Below are positions 7,573 to 18,338 of a stretch of DNA of 64,000 nt, piece by piece. The first letter of the stretch is position 1, and every line of letters starts with the position of its first letter. Under the pieces are notes generated by a model. That model saw only the letters and a program-made list of their open reading frames with translations. It ran no database searches and had not been told where the DNA came from. Source of the DNA: Nocardioides marmoribigeumensis (lineage in GTDB: Bacteria; Actinomycetota; Actinomycetes; Propionibacteriales; Nocardioidaceae); contig NZ_JAVDYG010000001.1 of assembly GCF_031458325.1 (NCBI RefSeq), forward strand, positions 3,968,001-4,032,000, in the 5' to 3' direction. The translations under genes and the position numbers were made by a program.

Positions 7573-8196
7573 GTGACTGACATCTCGATGAATGCCGGGG
7601 CGGCGTCGTACGGCCTCGACGACAACGTCTACCAGCGTCTGCTGCGCGAGCGGATCGTGTTCCTGGGCTCGGAGGTCCGCGACCAGAACGCCAACGCCAT
7701 CTGCGCGCAGATGCTCCTGCTCAACGCCGAGGACCCCGACGCGGACATCTTCCTCTACATCAACTCCCCGGGCGGCTCGGTCGACTCCGGGATGGCGATC
7801 TACGACACGATGAACTACATCTCCAACGACGTCGCCACGGTGGCCATGGGCCTCGCGGCGTCGATGGGGCAGTTCCTCCTGTGCGCCGGCGCCGCGGGCA
7901 AGCGCTACGCGCTGCCCCACGCGCGGATCATGATGCACCAGCCCTCGGGCGGCATGGGCGGCTCGGCCTCCGACATCAAGATCCAGGCCCAGCAGTCGTT
8001 GCACATCAAGAAGGTGCTCTTCGAGCTGATCAGCCAGCACACCGGCCAGCCGCTGGAGCAGGTGGAGCAGGACGCCGACCGCGACCGCTGGTTCACCGCG
8101 GAGCAGGCCAAGGAGTACGGCTTCATCGACAGTGTCGTGGCCAACGCCGGCCAGGTGGCCGAGCAGGGCCGTCCCGCTCACACTTCCAAGAACTGA
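7573..8196 (+). CDS. clpP1: ATP-dependent Clp protease proteolytic subunit, first copy
   Basis: A 207-residue serine protease subunit. The catalytic Ser is in [11 protein letters not shown] (about residue 97), the His in MMHQPSGG (about 122) and the Asp lies near 171 in QDADRDRWF. Actinobacteria carry two non-identical subunits that form mixed ClpP1P2 tetradecamers; ClpX or ClpC feeds substrates in. The GTG at 7573 was preferred because a TAGGGT box lies 7 nt upstream; an ATG five codons later is the alternative. It is followed by the second subunit after 8 bp. A possible ClgR site upstream would link it to proteolytic-stress control. Naming P1 versus P2 follows gene order only. Confidence 0.93.
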   Translation: MTDISMNAGAASYGLDDNVYQRLLRERIVFLGSEVRDQNANAICAQMLLLNAEDPDADIFLYINSPGGSVDSGMAIYDTMNYISNDVATVAMGLAASMGQFLLCAGAAGKRYALPHARIMMHQPSGGMGGSASDIKIQAQQSLHIKKVLFELISQHTGQPLEQVEQDADRDRWFTAEQAKEYGFIDSVVANAGQVAEQGRPAHTSKN

Positions 8197-8204
8197 GGAC
8201 TGAC

Positions 8205-8807
8205 GTGAACTACTACATCCCCCAGTGGGAGGAGCGGACGTCCTACGGCTTCCGCCGGATCGACCCCTACGCCAAGCTGTTCGAGGAGCGCATCATCTAC
8301 CTCGGCACGCCGATCTCCGACGACGTGGCCAACGCCGTCATCGCCCAGCTGCTGTGCCTGCAGTCGATGAACCCCGAGCAGGACATCAGCATCTACATCA
8401 ACAGCCCGGGCGGCTCGTTCACGGCCCTCACCGCGATCTACGACACGATGCGCTTCATCAAGCCCGACATCCAGACCGTCTGCCTGGGCCAGGCTGCGTC
8501 CGCGGCCGCGATCCTGCTGGCGGCCGGCACGCCCGGCAAGCGCATGGCGCTGCCCAACAGCCGCATCCTGATCCACCAGCCCTACACCGAGGGCTCCTAC
8601 GGCCAGACCTCCGACATCGAGATCCAGGCCAACGAGATCCTGCGGATGCGCGAGCTGCTCGAGCAGATGATCGCCGACGCCTCCGGCAAGACGACGGAGG
8701 AGGTCAGCAAGGACATCGAGCGCGACAAGATCCTGACCGCCCAGGCCGCAGTGGAGTACGGCCTGATCGACTCGATCCTGCAGTCGATGAAGGAGCTCCC
8801 GGCCTGA
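8205..8807 (+). CDS. clpP2: ATP-dependent Clp protease proteolytic subunit, second copy
   Basis: A 200-residue ClpP paralogue. The N-terminus VNYYIPQWEERTSYGFRRIDPYAKLFEERIIYLG is typical of the second actinobacterial subunit. The catalytic Ser lies in GQAASAAAILL (about residue 99), the His in RILIHQP (about 124) and the Asp further on in KDIERDK. Start GTG 8205 follows GAGGACTGAC, 8 bp after the clpP1 stop, so it is co-transcribed and probably assembles with ClpP1 into one mixed protease. About 150 bp separate it from clpX. That gap holds a 6-bp hairpin (8913-8928) and no gene. Confidence 0.93.
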   Translation: MNYYIPQWEERTSYGFRRIDPYAKLFEERIIYLGTPISDDVANAVIAQLLCLQSMNPEQDISIYINSPGGSFTALTAIYDTMRFIKPDIQTVCLGQAASAAAILLAAGTPGKRMALPNSRILIHQPYTEGSYGQTSDIEIQANEILRMRELLEQMIADASGKTTEEVSKDIERDKILTAQAAVEYGLIDSILQSMKELPA

Positions 8808-8912
8808 CCGGCCCGGGGACACCCAACGGGACGGATCAACCACCGTGTCCTGGTCCCCAAAGGGCCTCCGGCGGGGTAATTTCGCCCTAGGCCCTCGGAC
8901 GAGACCCGTCGA

Positions 8913-8928
8913 ACCCGCGACAGCGGGT
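8913..8928. repeat. Short hairpin in the clpP2-clpX gap
   Basis: ACCCGC/GCGGGT with a 4-nt loop, 29 bp before the clpX start. It could be a weak terminator or processing site between clpP2 and clpX. The remainder of 8808-8956 contains no gene. Confidence 0.35.
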
Positions 8929-8956
8929 CGGCCCGAGATGATGAGGAGGCGTGCCA

Positions 8957-10236
<1,280 letters not shown>

Positions 10237-10240
<4 letters not shown>

Positions 10241-10266
10241 GCCCAGGTCGACCCGGCGCGGCTCAG
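10237..10266. terminator. Bidirectional hairpin overlapping both stop codons
   Basis: CTGAGCC (10237-10243) pairs with GGCTCAG (10260-10266). Each arm contains the stop codon of one of the convergent genes, clpX and the response regulator. No U tract. Confidence 0.45.
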
Positions 10267-10940
10267 GGCGAGTCCGCGCCACCGACGCTGATCAGGCCCG
10301 TCTCGTAGGCGAGCACGACCAGCTGCACCCGGTCGCCCAGGTCGAGCTTGGTGAACAGCCGTGAGACGTAGGTCTTCACGGTCGCCTCGCTGAGGAAGAG
10401 CTCGGCCGCGATCTCCTGGTTGGACCGGCCCCGGGCGACCTCGACCGCCACTGCGCGCTCGCGCTCGCTGACGCGGTCCCACACCGCCGCACCGGGCGAC
10501 GGCCCCGGGGGGTGGGTGGCGAAGCGCTCGAGGAGCCGGCGGGCCAGCGCAGGCGCGACCATCGACTCGCCACGGGCCACGACGTCCACGGCGTGGACCA
10601 GGTCGCCGGGACGCGCGTCCTTGAGCATGAAGCCGCTGGCGCCCGCGCGGACCGCGTCGACGACGTACTCGTCGAGGTCGAACGTGGTGAGCACGAGCAC
10701 CCGGGTGCCCGGTGCCTCGCTGACGACGGCACGCGTCGCGCCGATCCCGTCCAGCCGCGGCATGCGCACGTCCATCAGCACCACGTCCGGACGATGCTCA
10801 CGGGCCAGCTCGACCGCCTCGACCCCGTCACGGGCCTGGCCGACCACCTGCGCCCCGGCACGCTCGAGGATCATGGCGAAGCCCTCGCGGACCAGGTCCT
10901 GGTCGTCGGCGACGAGCACCCGCCACGCCGGCCGGGTCAC
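10263..10940 (-). CDS. NarL/LuxR-family response regulator
   Basis: A 225-residue two-component regulator. The receiver domain has the acidic pair DD (12-13), phospho-acceptor Asp57 in VVLMDVRMP and the conserved switch and Lys regions ([13 protein letters not shown]...GFMLKDA). The C-terminal LuxR-type helix-turn-helix is [27 protein letters not shown]. The GTG start at 10940 overlaps the stop of the kinase gene by 4 bp, so both are made from one message and form a pair. Targets are unknown; the nearest plausible one is the divergent membrane-protein gene at 12203. Confidence 0.92.
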   Translation of the reverse strand: MTRPAWRVLVADDQDLVREGFAMILERAGAQVVGQARDGVEAVELAREHRPDVVLMDVRMPRLDGIGATRAVVSEAPGTRVLVLTTFDLDEYVVDAVRAGASGFMLKDARPGDLVHAVDVVARGESMVAPALARRLLERFATHPPGPSPGAAVWDRVSERERAVAVEVARGRSNQEIAAELFLSEATVKTYVSRLFTKLDLGDRVQLVVLAYETGLISVGGADSP

Positions 10941-12094
10941 CGCGCACCTGTCAGGGGCAGCTCCGCGATGACCACGAACCCCCGGTCCGCGGCCGGGCCG
11001 GACCGCACGGTCCCGCCGTACAGCGCGGCCCGCTCGGTCATCCCGACCAGGCCGTGCCCGCGGGGTCCGGTGCTCGCCGAGGATCCGCACCCGTCGTCGG
11101 AGACGTCGACCCGGACGCCGCGGGCGTCGTAGGCGAGGCGGACCAGGACCCGGGTCGCGTGCGCGTGACGCCGCACGTTGGTCAGAGCCTCCTGCACGAT
11201 GCGGTAGACCGCGAGGTCGAGGCCGGGGGAGAGCGGCACGACCTCCCCCTCGGTGACCCACTCGACGTCCAGGCCCTGCGCACGGGCCTCGGCGAGCAGA
11301 CCAGGGATCAGCCCCACCCCTGGTTGCGGGGCGAGAGCGCCCGCGTCCCCCTCCTGGCGCAGGATCGCCACGACGCGTCGCATCTCCTCCAACGCCTCCG
11401 AGCCGCTGGTGCGGATCGTCTCGAGACGCGCGCGGACGTAGGCCGGGTCGCTCTCGACGACCTGCTCCGCCGCGCCCGCCTGGACCACGATCGAGCTGAC
11501 CGCGTGGGCGACGACGTCGTGCAGCTCGCGGGCGATGCGGGTGCGCTCGTCGACGATCGCCTGCAGGACGGCAGAGGCGGCGCTGACCTCGGCGTCGACG
11601 GCGCGCTGCAAGTGCAGCAGCGAGCGGCGCTCGTGGACCGCGAGGGCGCGGCCGGCGGACCAGGTCAGGGCGAACACCGCCCAGTGGAAGACGATCTCGG
11701 AGGCGCCCTGGAGCGCGTCGACCCGCAGGTCGAAGAACAGCAGCGCGGCCGCCCCGAGCGCCGCTCCGGCGTACGGCGCCCGGCCGCGCCCGTGCCGTGC
11801 CACGGAGAACAGCGCGATCGCCATCGGGACGAACTGGCCCCAGAACAGCACGTAGAGCGGGGTGAGCGAGAACAGCGCGGGCCAGGCGAGCAGGGCCACC
11901 GCCGCGGTGGCGAGCGGGGCGACCCGGCGCAGGCAGAGGACGCCACCGACCACGACGACGGCGGCCGAGGTGACGGCCCGTGACCCGGAGCCCTGGACCG
12001 ACGCGAACGGCACGAGGAGCTCGGCGAGCCCGGCCGCGACGACGGCGGCGGCCAGGGCACCGTCGAGGACCGATCGTCGGCTCGCTGCGCTCAC
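10937..12094 (-). CDS. HisKA_3-type sensor histidine kinase
   Basis: A 385-residue kinase. About five or six hydrophobic segments span residues 10-150 (AVVAAGLAELLVPFA, VTSAAVVVVGGVLCL, ATAAVALLAWPALFS and others) without an extracellular domain. The dimerisation/phosphoacceptor block is TRIARELHDVVAHAVSSIVV with the His in ELHD. The ATP-binding domain has N-box TNVRRHAHATRV, DVSDDGCG and GHGLVGMTERAALYGG. Such small DesK-like kinases sense envelope or antibiotic stress. The start at 12094 is chosen because TAGGGT lies 7 nt upstream; a GTG 9 bp further up overlaps that box and is less likely. Confidence 0.9.
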   Translation of the reverse strand: MSAASRRSVLDGALAAAVVAAGLAELLVPFASVQGSGSRAVTSAAVVVVGGVLCLRRVAPLATAAVALLAWPALFSLTPLYVLFWGQFVPMAIALFSVARHGRGRAPYAGAALGAAALLFFDLRVDALQGASEIVFHWAVFALTWSAGRALAVHERRSLLHLQRAVDAEVSAASAVLQAIVDERTRIARELHDVVAHAVSSIVVQAGAAEQVVESDPAYVRARLETIRTSGSEALEEMRRVVAILRQEGDAGALAPQPGVGLIPGLLAEARAQGLDVEWVTEGEVVPLSPGLDLAVYRIVQEALTNVRRHAHATRVLVRLAYDARGVRVDVSDDGCGSSASTGPRGHGLVGMTERAALYGGTVRSGPAADRGFVVIAELPLTGAR

Positions 12095-12101
12095 GGGACT
12101 C

Positions 12102-12107
12102 ACCCTA
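12102..12107 (-). promoter_or_regulatory. -10 box TAGGGT of the kinase-regulator operon
   Basis: On the minus strand TAGGGT is followed by 7 nt and the GTG at 12094, the leaderless spacing seen repeatedly in this window. Confidence 0.5.
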
Positions 12108-12202
12108 GGTTCCCCAGGTCGACGCCGTGGTCATCCTGCGGTTGACGCCGTTGTCGACCGGGGAGGGACGCGGTGACCGGCCCGCGCCGCTTCGCTGGGG
12201 AC

Positions 12203-12892
12203 ATGACAACCTCGACCTTCCGGCGCGACGTCGCCGCCACCTCCCTCGTCGTCACGGCCGTGCTCAGCGCGGTCTCCACCGCCACGGCCCCCGAGTTCCC
12301 CAGCGGCTACACCGACCGCCTGGCTGCCATCGACCAGGCGGGCGCGCTGTCGTGGGTCTCGGCCCTGACGTTCACGCTCGCCCAGCTGCCGTTCCTGGTC
12401 GCGGTCCTGGGTGTCGGGCACCTCCTGCGCGACGAAGCGTCCCGCCTCTCGGTGGTCGGCGTCTGCCTGGCCTCCGTGGGTGCCTTCGGCCACGCGGTGT
12501 TCGGCGGTGTCTCCCTGGTCAGCGTGGTCATGGCGCAGGACGCCGCCACGCGGTCCACCTCCGCCGCGCTGCTGGCGGACGTGGAGGGTTCGCCGGTGAT
12601 GCTCTTCGCCGCCATGGGACTGCTCGGCACCGTGTTCGGCCTCCTCGTGCTGGCTGCCGCCTTGTGGCGCACCCAGGTGGCCCCCCGGTGGGTGCCGGTC
12701 CTGGTCGCCGCCTTCCTCGTCGTCGAGTTCGTCGGGGGGAACCTCGCGAGCTGGGCGCCCCAGCTCTCCGCGGTGCTCTACCTGGTCGCCTTCGGCGCGC
12801 TCGCACGGACCGTCCACGCGCAGGCGACGGACGACGCTGCGTCCCGCACGGGGCTCGGTCACGACGTCCCTGCCCCCGCGGTCCCGGCGTAG
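12203..12892 (+). CDS. Multi-pass membrane protein of unknown function
   Basis: A 229-residue protein with about six hydrophobic helices: SLVVTAVLSAVSTATA, LTFTLAQLPFLVAVLGVG, VVGVCLASVGAFGHAVFGG, MLFAAMGLLGTVFGLLVLAAAL, VPVLVAAFLVVEFVGG and LSAVLYLVAFGAL. The layout resembles small DUF4386-like membrane proteins, but I do not recognise a defining motif. ATG 12203 is used since TGGGGAC lies just upstream and the encoded N-terminus leads directly into the first helix. It is divergent from the two-component operon (109 bp apart) and may be its target. It ends 13 bp from the valS stop. Confidence 0.7.
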   Translation: MTTSTFRRDVAATSLVVTAVLSAVSTATAPEFPSGYTDRLAAIDQAGALSWVSALTFTLAQLPFLVAVLGVGHLLRDEASRLSVVGVCLASVGAFGHAVFGGVSLVSVVMAQDAATRSTSAALLADVEGSPVMLFAAMGLLGTVFGLLVLAAALWRTQVAPRWVPVLVAAFLVVEFVGGNLASWAPQLSAVLYLVAFGALARTVHAQATDDAASRTGLGHDVPAPAVPA

Positions 12893-12905
12893 CAGTCGCC
12901 GTGGC

Positions 12906-15536
12906 TCAGGACGGCGGGGCGACCTCGGCGCGCGCCACGAGCACGTCGCCGTCGGACTGCTCGAGCGTGAGGCCGCCGACGACCTTCAGCGCCGCGCAGA
13001 GGTCCTCCCGAGCCGCCTCGACCCGGGAGAGCGAGGCCGCGGAGCCCGAGACGACGGCGTCGGTCAGCTCGGTGCGCATCGAGACCTTGGCCGCCGACTT
13101 GACCCCGCGCAGCGCCGCGAGCGCCTCGGCGACCGCGCCGAGGAGCTCGGGGTCGCCCTCGACGCCACCGAGGTCGGCAGTGGTCGGCCAGGGCTGGTGG
13201 TGGACCGAGCCCTCCTGCCACCACGACCAGACCTCCTCGGTCACGTAGACCAGGAACGGAGCGAGCAGGCGCAGCTGGACGTGCAGCGCGGTGGCGAGGG
13301 TCGCCCGCGCCGAGCGGGCCGCCTCCTCGCCGCGGGCGCCGTAGGCCCGCTCCTTGACCAGCTCGACGTAGTCGTCGCAGAAGGACCAGAAGAACCGCTC
13401 GGTCACCTCGAGCGCCGTGGTGTAGTCGTACGCCGCGAACGCGGCCGTGGCGCGCTCGACCACCTGGGCCAGGCCCGCCAGCAGGGCCCGGTCCACCGGG
13501 TCGGTGGCCGCGGCCGGGTCGACCTCGCCGGCACCGGGGCCGCTGAGCACGAACTTGGAGGCGTTGAGCACCTTCATCGCCAGACGGCGGCCGACCTTCA
13601 TCTGCGACTCGTCGAACGGGGAGTCCAGCCCCGGCCGGGCCATCGCCGCCCGCCAGCGGACGGCGTCGGCGCCGTACTTGTCGAGGATCTCGGTGGGGAC
13701 GACCACGTTGCCCTTGGACTTCGACATCTTCTTGCGGTCGGGGTCGACCACGAAGCCGGACATCATCGCGTGGGTCCACGGGACGACGCCGTGCTCGAAG
13801 TGGGAGCGGACGACCCGCGAGAACAGCCAGGTGCGGATGATGTCGTGGGCCTGGGTGCACAGGTCCATCGGGAAGACGCGGGAGAACAGGTCGTCGTCGC
13901 TCTCCCAGCCGGCCGCGATCTGCGGGGTGAGCGACGAGGTGGCCCAGGTGTCCATCACGTCGGGGTCGCCGATGAAGCCGCCCGGCCTGCCCCGCTGGTC
14001 GGCGGAGTAGCCGGAGGGCGCGTCGGTCGAGGGGTCGACCGGCAGGTCGGCCTCGCGGGGGAGCAGCGGGTGGTCGTAGTCGGGCTCGCCCTCGGCGGAG
14101 AGGGGGTACCACACCGGGAACGGGATGCCGAAGAACCGCTGGCGCGAGACCAGCCAGTCGCCGTTGAGGCCGCCGACCCAGTTGTCGTAGCGGTGGCGCA
14201 TGTGCGGCGGCAGCCACTGCAGCTCGCTGCCGCGCTCGACCAGCTCGTCGCGCAGGGCCGTGTCGCGGCCGCCGTTGCGGATGTACCACTGGCGGGTGGC
14301 GACGATCTCGAGCGGCTTGTCGCCCTTCTCGTAGAAGTTCGCCATGCGCTGCGTGGGCCGGGGCTCGCCGTCGAGGTCGCCGGACTCGCGCAGCAGCGCG
14401 ACCATCGCCTCGCGGGCCGAGAACGTGGTCTTGCCCGCCAGCTCGGCGTACGCCGTCGCCGCGGGCTCGGCGCTCAGCCACTCGGGGGTCTCCCGGTGCA
14501 GGCGGCCGTCGCGGCCGACGACCGTGCGGACCGGGAGGTCGAGCTCACGCCACCACGTCACGTCGGTGAGGTCACCGAAGGTGCAGCACATCGCGATGCC
14601 GGCGCCCTTGTCGGGCTCGGCGGCCTCGTGCGCGACGACCGGGATCTCGACGCCGAAGACCGGCGAGGTGACGGTGGTGCCGAACAGCGCCTGGTAGCGC
14701 TCGTCGTCGGGGTGGGCGATCAGTGCGACGACCGCGGGGATCAGCTCGGGGCGCGTGGTCTCGATGTGGACCTTCCCGGTGGTCGAGCCTGTCGAGACCG
14801 GGCCGTGGAACGCCACCCGGTGGTAGGCGCCGGGGTACTCCCGGGCCTCCAGCTCGGCCTGGGCGACCGCGGTCTGGAACGTGACGTCCCACAGCGTGGG
14901 CGCCTCCTGCAGGTAGGCCTCGCCGCGGGCGAAGTTGCGCAGGAACGCGCGCTGGGAGACGGTCTGCGCCTTCTTGCCGACCGTGGTGTAGGTCTGGGTC
15001 CAGTCGACGGAGAGGCCGAGCTGGCGCCACAGCGCCTCGAAGGCCTTCTCGTCCTCGACGACCAGCTTCTCGCAGAGCTCGATGAAGTTGGGCCGGCTGA
15101 TCGGGACCTGACGCTTGGGGTCCGGCTTCTCGGGCGCGACGAAGTCGGGGTCGTAGGGCAGTGACGGGTCGCAGCGCACGCCGTAGTAGTTCTGCACCCG
15201 GCGCTCGGTGGGCAGGCCGTTGTCGTCCCAGCCCATCGGGTAGAAGACCTCCTTGCCGCACATCCGCTGGAAGCGGGCGACCAGGTCGGTGTGGGTGTAG
15301 GAGAAGACGTGCCCCACGTGCAGCGACCCCGAGACGGTCGGCGGGGGAGTGTCGATGGCGTAGACCTGCTCGCGGGTCTTCGACCGGTCGAAGCGGTAGG
15401 TGTCCTGCTCCTTCCACCGCGCCGACCACGTCGCCTCGAGGCCCTCCAGCGCCGGGCGGTCGGGTACGACGACGCCGCGGTCGGGCGTCGACGTGTCCGG
15501 GGCCGTGCCCATGGCGGGGCGCTGGGTGTCAGTCAT
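12906..15536 (-). CDS. valS: Valyl-tRNA synthetase
   Basis: An 876-residue class I synthetase that charges tRNA-Val. The HIGH signature appears as [16 protein letters not shown] near residue 80, and the KMSKS loop as [13 protein letters not shown]. The editing (CP1) domain includes TTRPEL and GTGIAMxCTFGD-like residues ([12 protein letters not shown]). A tRNA-binding helical domain ([22 protein letters not shown]) and a C-terminal coiled region follow. The ATG at 15536 is preceded by TAGGAT with 7 nt spacing, so the mRNA is probably leaderless. An oddity: an interspersed repeat (14778-14799) lies in frame in the editing-domain region and contributes the peptide VSTGSTT just before [12 protein letters not shown]. 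The frame is intact, so the enzyme should work. Confidence 0.95.
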   Translation of the reverse strand: MTDTQRPAMGTAPDTSTPDRGVVVPDRPALEGLEATWSARWKEQDTYRFDRSKTREQVYAIDTPPPTVSGSLHVGHVFSYTHTDLVARFQRMCGKEVFYPMGWDDNGLPTERRVQNYYGVRCDPSLPYDPDFVAPEKPDPKRQVPISRPNFIELCEKLVVEDEKAFEALWRQLGLSVDWTQTYTTVGKKAQTVSQRAFLRNFARGEAYLQEAPTLWDVTFQTAVAQAELEAREYPGAYHRVAFHGPVSTGSTTGKVHIETTRPELIPAVVALIAHPDDERYQALFGTTVTSPVFGVEIPVVAHEAAEPDKGAGIAMCCTFGDLTDVTWWRELDLPVRTVVGRDGRLHRETPEWLSAEPAATAYAELAGKTTFSAREAMVALLRESGDLDGEPRPTQRMANFYEKGDKPLEIVATRQWYIRNGGRDTALRDELVERGSELQWLPPHMRHRYDNWVGGLNGDWLVSRQRFFGIPFPVWYPLSAEGEPDYDHPLLPREADLPVDPSTDAPSGYSADQRGRPGGFIGDPDVMDTWATSSLTPQIAAGWESDDDLFSRVFPMDLCTQAHDIIRTWLFSRVVRSHFEHGVVPWTHAMMSGFVVDPDRKKMSKSKGNVVVPTEILDKYGADAVRWRAAMARPGLDSPFDESQMKVGRRLAMKVLNASKFVLSGPGAGEVDPAAATDPVDRALLAGLAQVVERATAAFAAYDYTTALEVTERFFWSFCDDYVELVKERAYGARGEEAARSARATLATALHVQLRLLAPFLVYVTEEVWSWWQEGSVHHQPWPTTADLGGVEGDPELLGAVAEALAALRGVKSAAKVSMRTELTDAVVSGSAASLSRVEAAREDLCAALKVVGGLTLEQSDGDVLVARAEVAPPS
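14778..14799. repeat. Interspersed 22-bp repeat, copy 1, inside valS
   Basis: The 22 bases are identical to 25238-25259. Core: GGTCGAGCCTGTCGAGACC, an imperfect palindrome. It lies in the valS coding region without breaking the frame. Similar short elements are known as dispersed repeats in Nocardioides-like genomes. Confidence 0.7.
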
Positions 15537-15543
15537 GGGCCGA

Positions 15544-15549
15544 ATCCTA
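15544..15549 (-). promoter_or_regulatory. -10 box TAGGAT of valS
   Basis: Minus-strand TAGGAT, then 7 nt, then the valS ATG at 15536; leaderless geometry. It lies in the 102-bp gap shared with the divergent sigma-factor gene. Confidence 0.5.
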
Positions 15550-15638
15550 CGAAGCGCCCGGCGAAGCGCGCGCACCAGTTCCGCAACGAGACCGCCGGCC
15601 CGTTCGTCGGGACAGGTGTGGAGCGAGAACATGGCCCG

Positions 15639-16175
15639 ATGAGGCCGGGCGAGGACGACCGCGCGTCGCTGGACGCGGAGTTCAGCGACCTCGTGGCCGC
15701 CGGTTGGCGGCGGTGGACGCACGCGGCCTGGCTGCTGACCCGCGACCGGGACGACGCGGAGGACCTGGTGCAGCAGGTGCTCACCCGGACCTACGCCGCC
15801 TGGCCGCGCGTCCGGACCCTGGACGCCCATGCCTACGTGCGGCGGGCCCTGGTCAACGCCTACCTCGACGGCTACCGGCGGCGCCGCCTGCTGCGGTTCG
15901 TCCCGGCCTCGCACGACGACCGGCTGCTCGACCGCCGCCTCGACGACGAGGGCGAGGCGGCCGGTGACCGCACGGACCTGCGCGCCCTCCTGGCGACCCT
16001 GACCCCGCGGGAGCGGGCGGTGGTCGTGCTGCGTCACTACCTCGACCAGTCCCAGGCGGAGACGGCCGAGAGCCTCGGGCTGCCCCCGGGGACCGTCGCC
16101 GCCACCCTCAAGCGCGCGCTGGCCAGGCTCCGCGTCGCCGCGACCGACCCGACCCCGCAGGAGGTCCCCCGATGA
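15639..16175 (+). CDS. SigE-family (ECF) RNA polymerase sigma factor
   Basis: A 178-residue sigma-70-family protein. Region 2 reads [48 protein letters not shown] (shown in part), with the polymerase-binding DAEDLVQQV segment. Region 4 reads [44 protein letters not shown], a helix-turn-helix for the -35 box. This is the ECF group called SigE-family in Streptomyces. ATG 15639 is the most conservative start; a GTG 21 bp upstream is possible. The gene overlaps its downstream neighbour by 4 bp (ATGA), the usual sign of a sigma/anti-sigma pair. The stimulus is unknown. Confidence 0.9.
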   Translation: MRPGEDDRASLDAEFSDLVAAGWRRWTHAAWLLTRDRDDAEDLVQQVLTRTYAAWPRVRTLDAHAYVRRALVNAYLDGYRRRRLLRFVPASHDDRLLDRRLDDEGEAAGDRTDLRALLATLTPRERAVVVLRHYLDQSQAETAESLGLPPGTVAATLKRALARLRVAATDPTPQEVPR

Positions 16176-16957
16176 CGAGCACAGTTCAGGACCTGCGCGA
16201 CGCGTTGGCCGACGAGCCGTTCGAGCTGCGGGCCCCCGACGTCGACGCCGTCATGGCCGGCGGGCGCCGCCTGCGCCGCCGGCGTACGACGACCCGCGCG
16301 CTGGGCGCGGTCGCCGCGGCCGCGCTCGTGGTCGCCGGCGTGGCGGGGGTGACCCACCTCCGGGCGCCCGGGGCCGGGGCGGTGCTGGGCTCGCCCGACT
16401 CGGTGGCCGAGCACGCGGCTCTCGCGCGGGCCGCGCACGAGGAGGCGGACTCCGCGGTGCGGCGCTTCGTGCGGGTCCCGCTGGACGTCGCCGCCTGGTC
16501 GGGCACGCGGCCCGACGGTGAGCAGGGCAGCCGGGCGCTGCCGCGCGACGACCGCGAGTGGGCCACGCTGCAGTGGCTGCGCTTCCGGGCCGACCTGCCG
16601 TCGGGGGGCTCGGTCTTCGTGCTGACCCAGAACGAGCCCCCGTCGGACGCGGCTGCCGGCCCGCCGACCGGGCAGGAGGACCGCGCCTGCACCCACGTCT
16701 ACCTCTCCTGCACCACGACCCGGGTCCCCGGCGGGGTCGTCGCCCTCGAGCACGGCCGCACCGACGACGGTGAACGCGGCCTGCGGGCCTCGTTCACCCC
16801 GGACGACCCGTCGGGCTCCTGGGTGCTGGTCGAGGTGTCGAGGCCGGCGGCCGCCCCGTCGCCGTACACCTCGGACCAGCTGGTGGCCCTCGCCACCGAC
16901 CCCGCGATGTCCCTGCCGGTGCCGCTGGCGGCCGACGACGTGCGCGCCCAGGACTGA
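16172..16957 (+). CDS. Single-pass membrane protein, probable anti-sigma partner
   Basis: A 261-residue protein translated with the sigma factor through an ATGA overlap. Residues 1-40 are cytoplasmic ([30 protein letters not shown], then RRLRRRR), followed by one membrane segment ([21 protein letters not shown]). About 195 residues outside the membrane contain two Cys in CTHVYLSC that could form a disulfide. The position and topology fit an anti-sigma factor that holds the ECF factor at the membrane, but the cytoplasmic part lacks a clear zinc-binding HxxxCxxC motif, so the function is inferred from context. Confidence 0.65.
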   Translation: MTSTVQDLRDALADEPFELRAPDVDAVMAGGRRLRRRRTTTRALGAVAAAALVVAGVAGVTHLRAPGAGAVLGSPDSVAEHAALARAAHEEADSAVRRFVRVPLDVAAWSGTRPDGEQGSRALPRDDREWATLQWLRFRADLPSGGSVFVLTQNEPPSDAAAGPPTGQEDRACTHVYLSCTTTRVPGGVVALEHGRTDDGERGLRASFTPDDPSGSWVLVEVSRPAAAPSPYTSDQLVALATDPAMSLPVPLAADDVRAQD

Positions 16958-16961
16958 GCCC

Positions 16962-16967
16962 TAGACT
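16962..16967 (+). promoter_or_regulatory. -10 box TAGACT of folC
   Basis: TAGACT is 9 nt before the folC ATG. No ribosome-binding site is visible, so translation probably starts at or very near the 5' end. Confidence 0.4.
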
Positions 16968-16976
16968 CGGGGGGTC

Positions 16977-18338
16977 ATGCAGACCACCCCCCGCGAGCCG
17001 TCCGAGTCCTACCGCCAGGTCGAGTCGGCCCTGCTCCGCCGCTGGCCCGAGTCCCGTCTCGAGCCGAGCCTCGACCGCATCCAGGCGCTGGTCGAGCTGC
17101 TCGGCGACCCGCAGAGCGCCTACCGCGTGGTCCACCTGACCGGCACCAACGGCAAGACGTCCACCGCCCGCATGGTCGACCGGCTGCTGGTCGCGGCCGG
17201 GCTCCGCACGGGTCGCTTCACCAGCCCGCACGTCGAGTCGATGACCGAGCGCATCAGCCTCGACGGTGAGCCCGTCGACGAGGAGGCGTTCGTGCGCGCC
17301 TACGAGGACGTGGCGCCCTACCTCCAGATGGTCGACGAGACCGAGGCCCACCCGGTGAGCTTCTTCGAGGCGTCGGTCGCGATGGCCTACGCCGCCTTCG
17401 CCGACGCCCCCGTCGACGTCGCCGTGGTCGAGGTCGGCATGGGCGGGGCCTGGGACGCCACCAACGTCGCCGACGGCGACGTGGCGGTCGTGACGCCGAT
17501 CGCGATCGACCACGCGCGCTACCTCGGCGACCGCCCCGAGCTGATCGCGGTCGAGAAGGCCGGGATCATCAAGCCCAACGCGCAGGTCGTCGTCGCCCAC
17601 CAGACCGAGCAGGTCATGGCCGTCCTCGCCGAGCGCTGCCGCGAGGTCGGGGCCACGATGCTCGTCGAGGGGCTCGACTTCGGCGTGGTGAACAGCGTGC
17701 CGGCCGTCGGCGGCCAGCTGATGAGCCTGCGGGTCGGCGACCTGTCCTACGACGACGTCTTCCTGCCGCTGTTCGGTCACCACCAGGCCCAGAACTCCGC
17801 TCTCGCCCTCGCGGCGGTCCACGCCCTCCTCGGCGACGGGGCGCTGACCGGCCAGGTCGTGGGGGAGGCGTTCAACGGCGCCACCTCGCCCGGGCGCATG
17901 GAGGTCGTGCGCCGCGGCCCGACCGTCCTGCTCGACGCGGCCCACAACCCCCATGGCGCCGAGGCGGCCGTGGAGGCGGTGCGCGAGTTCTTCACCTTCG
18001 ACCCGCTGGTCGGCGTCGTCGGCATGATGGCCGACAAGGACGTCGAGGCGTTCTTGGCGGTCCTCGAGCCCGTCCTGTCCGAGATCGTGTGCACCCAGAG
18101 CGCCACGCCGCGCGCGATGCCGGCCCACGAGCTCGCGCTGGTCGCCGCCGACATCTTCGGCGAGCACCGTGTGCGCATCGCGCCCGGCCTGGACGACGCG
18201 ATCGAGCAGGCCGTCACGCTGGCCGAGACCGGGGGAGCCATGGGCGAGTCGATCGGGTCCGGCGGCGTGCTCGTCACCGGCTCGGTGGTGACCGTGGGCG
18301 AGGCCCGGGTGCTCCTGCGGCGTGCGGGCGAGCGATGA
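16977..18338 (+). CDS. folC: Folylpolyglutamate synthase / dihydrofolate synthase
   Basis: A 453-residue Mur-ligase-superfamily enzyme that adds glutamate to dihydropteroate and to folates. The P-loop is VHLTGTNGKTSTARMV (about residues 50-65). The folate-binding loop region reads GRFTSPHVESMTERI and the acyl-phosphate site is FEASVAMAYAAFADAPVDVAVVEVGMGGAWDATNV (in part). The Mur central motif PGRMEVVRRGPTVLLDAAHNPHG is present. It overlaps the DUF4233 gene by 4 bp. The valS-folC neighbourhood of actinobacteria is preserved except that the sigma/anti-sigma pair stands between them. Confidence 0.94.
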   Translation: MQTTPREPSESYRQVESALLRRWPESRLEPSLDRIQALVELLGDPQSAYRVVHLTGTNGKTSTARMVDRLLVAAGLRTGRFTSPHVESMTERISLDGEPVDEEAFVRAYEDVAPYLQMVDETEAHPVSFFEASVAMAYAAFADAPVDVAVVEVGMGGAWDATNVADGDVAVVTPIAIDHARYLGDRPELIAVEKAGIIKPNAQVVVAHQTEQVMAVLAERCREVGATMLVEGLDFGVVNSVPAVGGQLMSLRVGDLSYDDVFLPLFGHHQAQNSALALAAVHALLGDGALTGQVVGEAFNGATSPGRMEVVRRGPTVLLDAAHNPHGAEAAVEAVREFFTFDPLVGVVGMMADKDVEAFLAVLEPVLSEIVCTQSATPRAMPAHELALVAADIFGEHRVRIAPGLDDAIEQAVTLAETGGAMGESIGSGGVLVTGSVVTVGEARVLLRRAGER

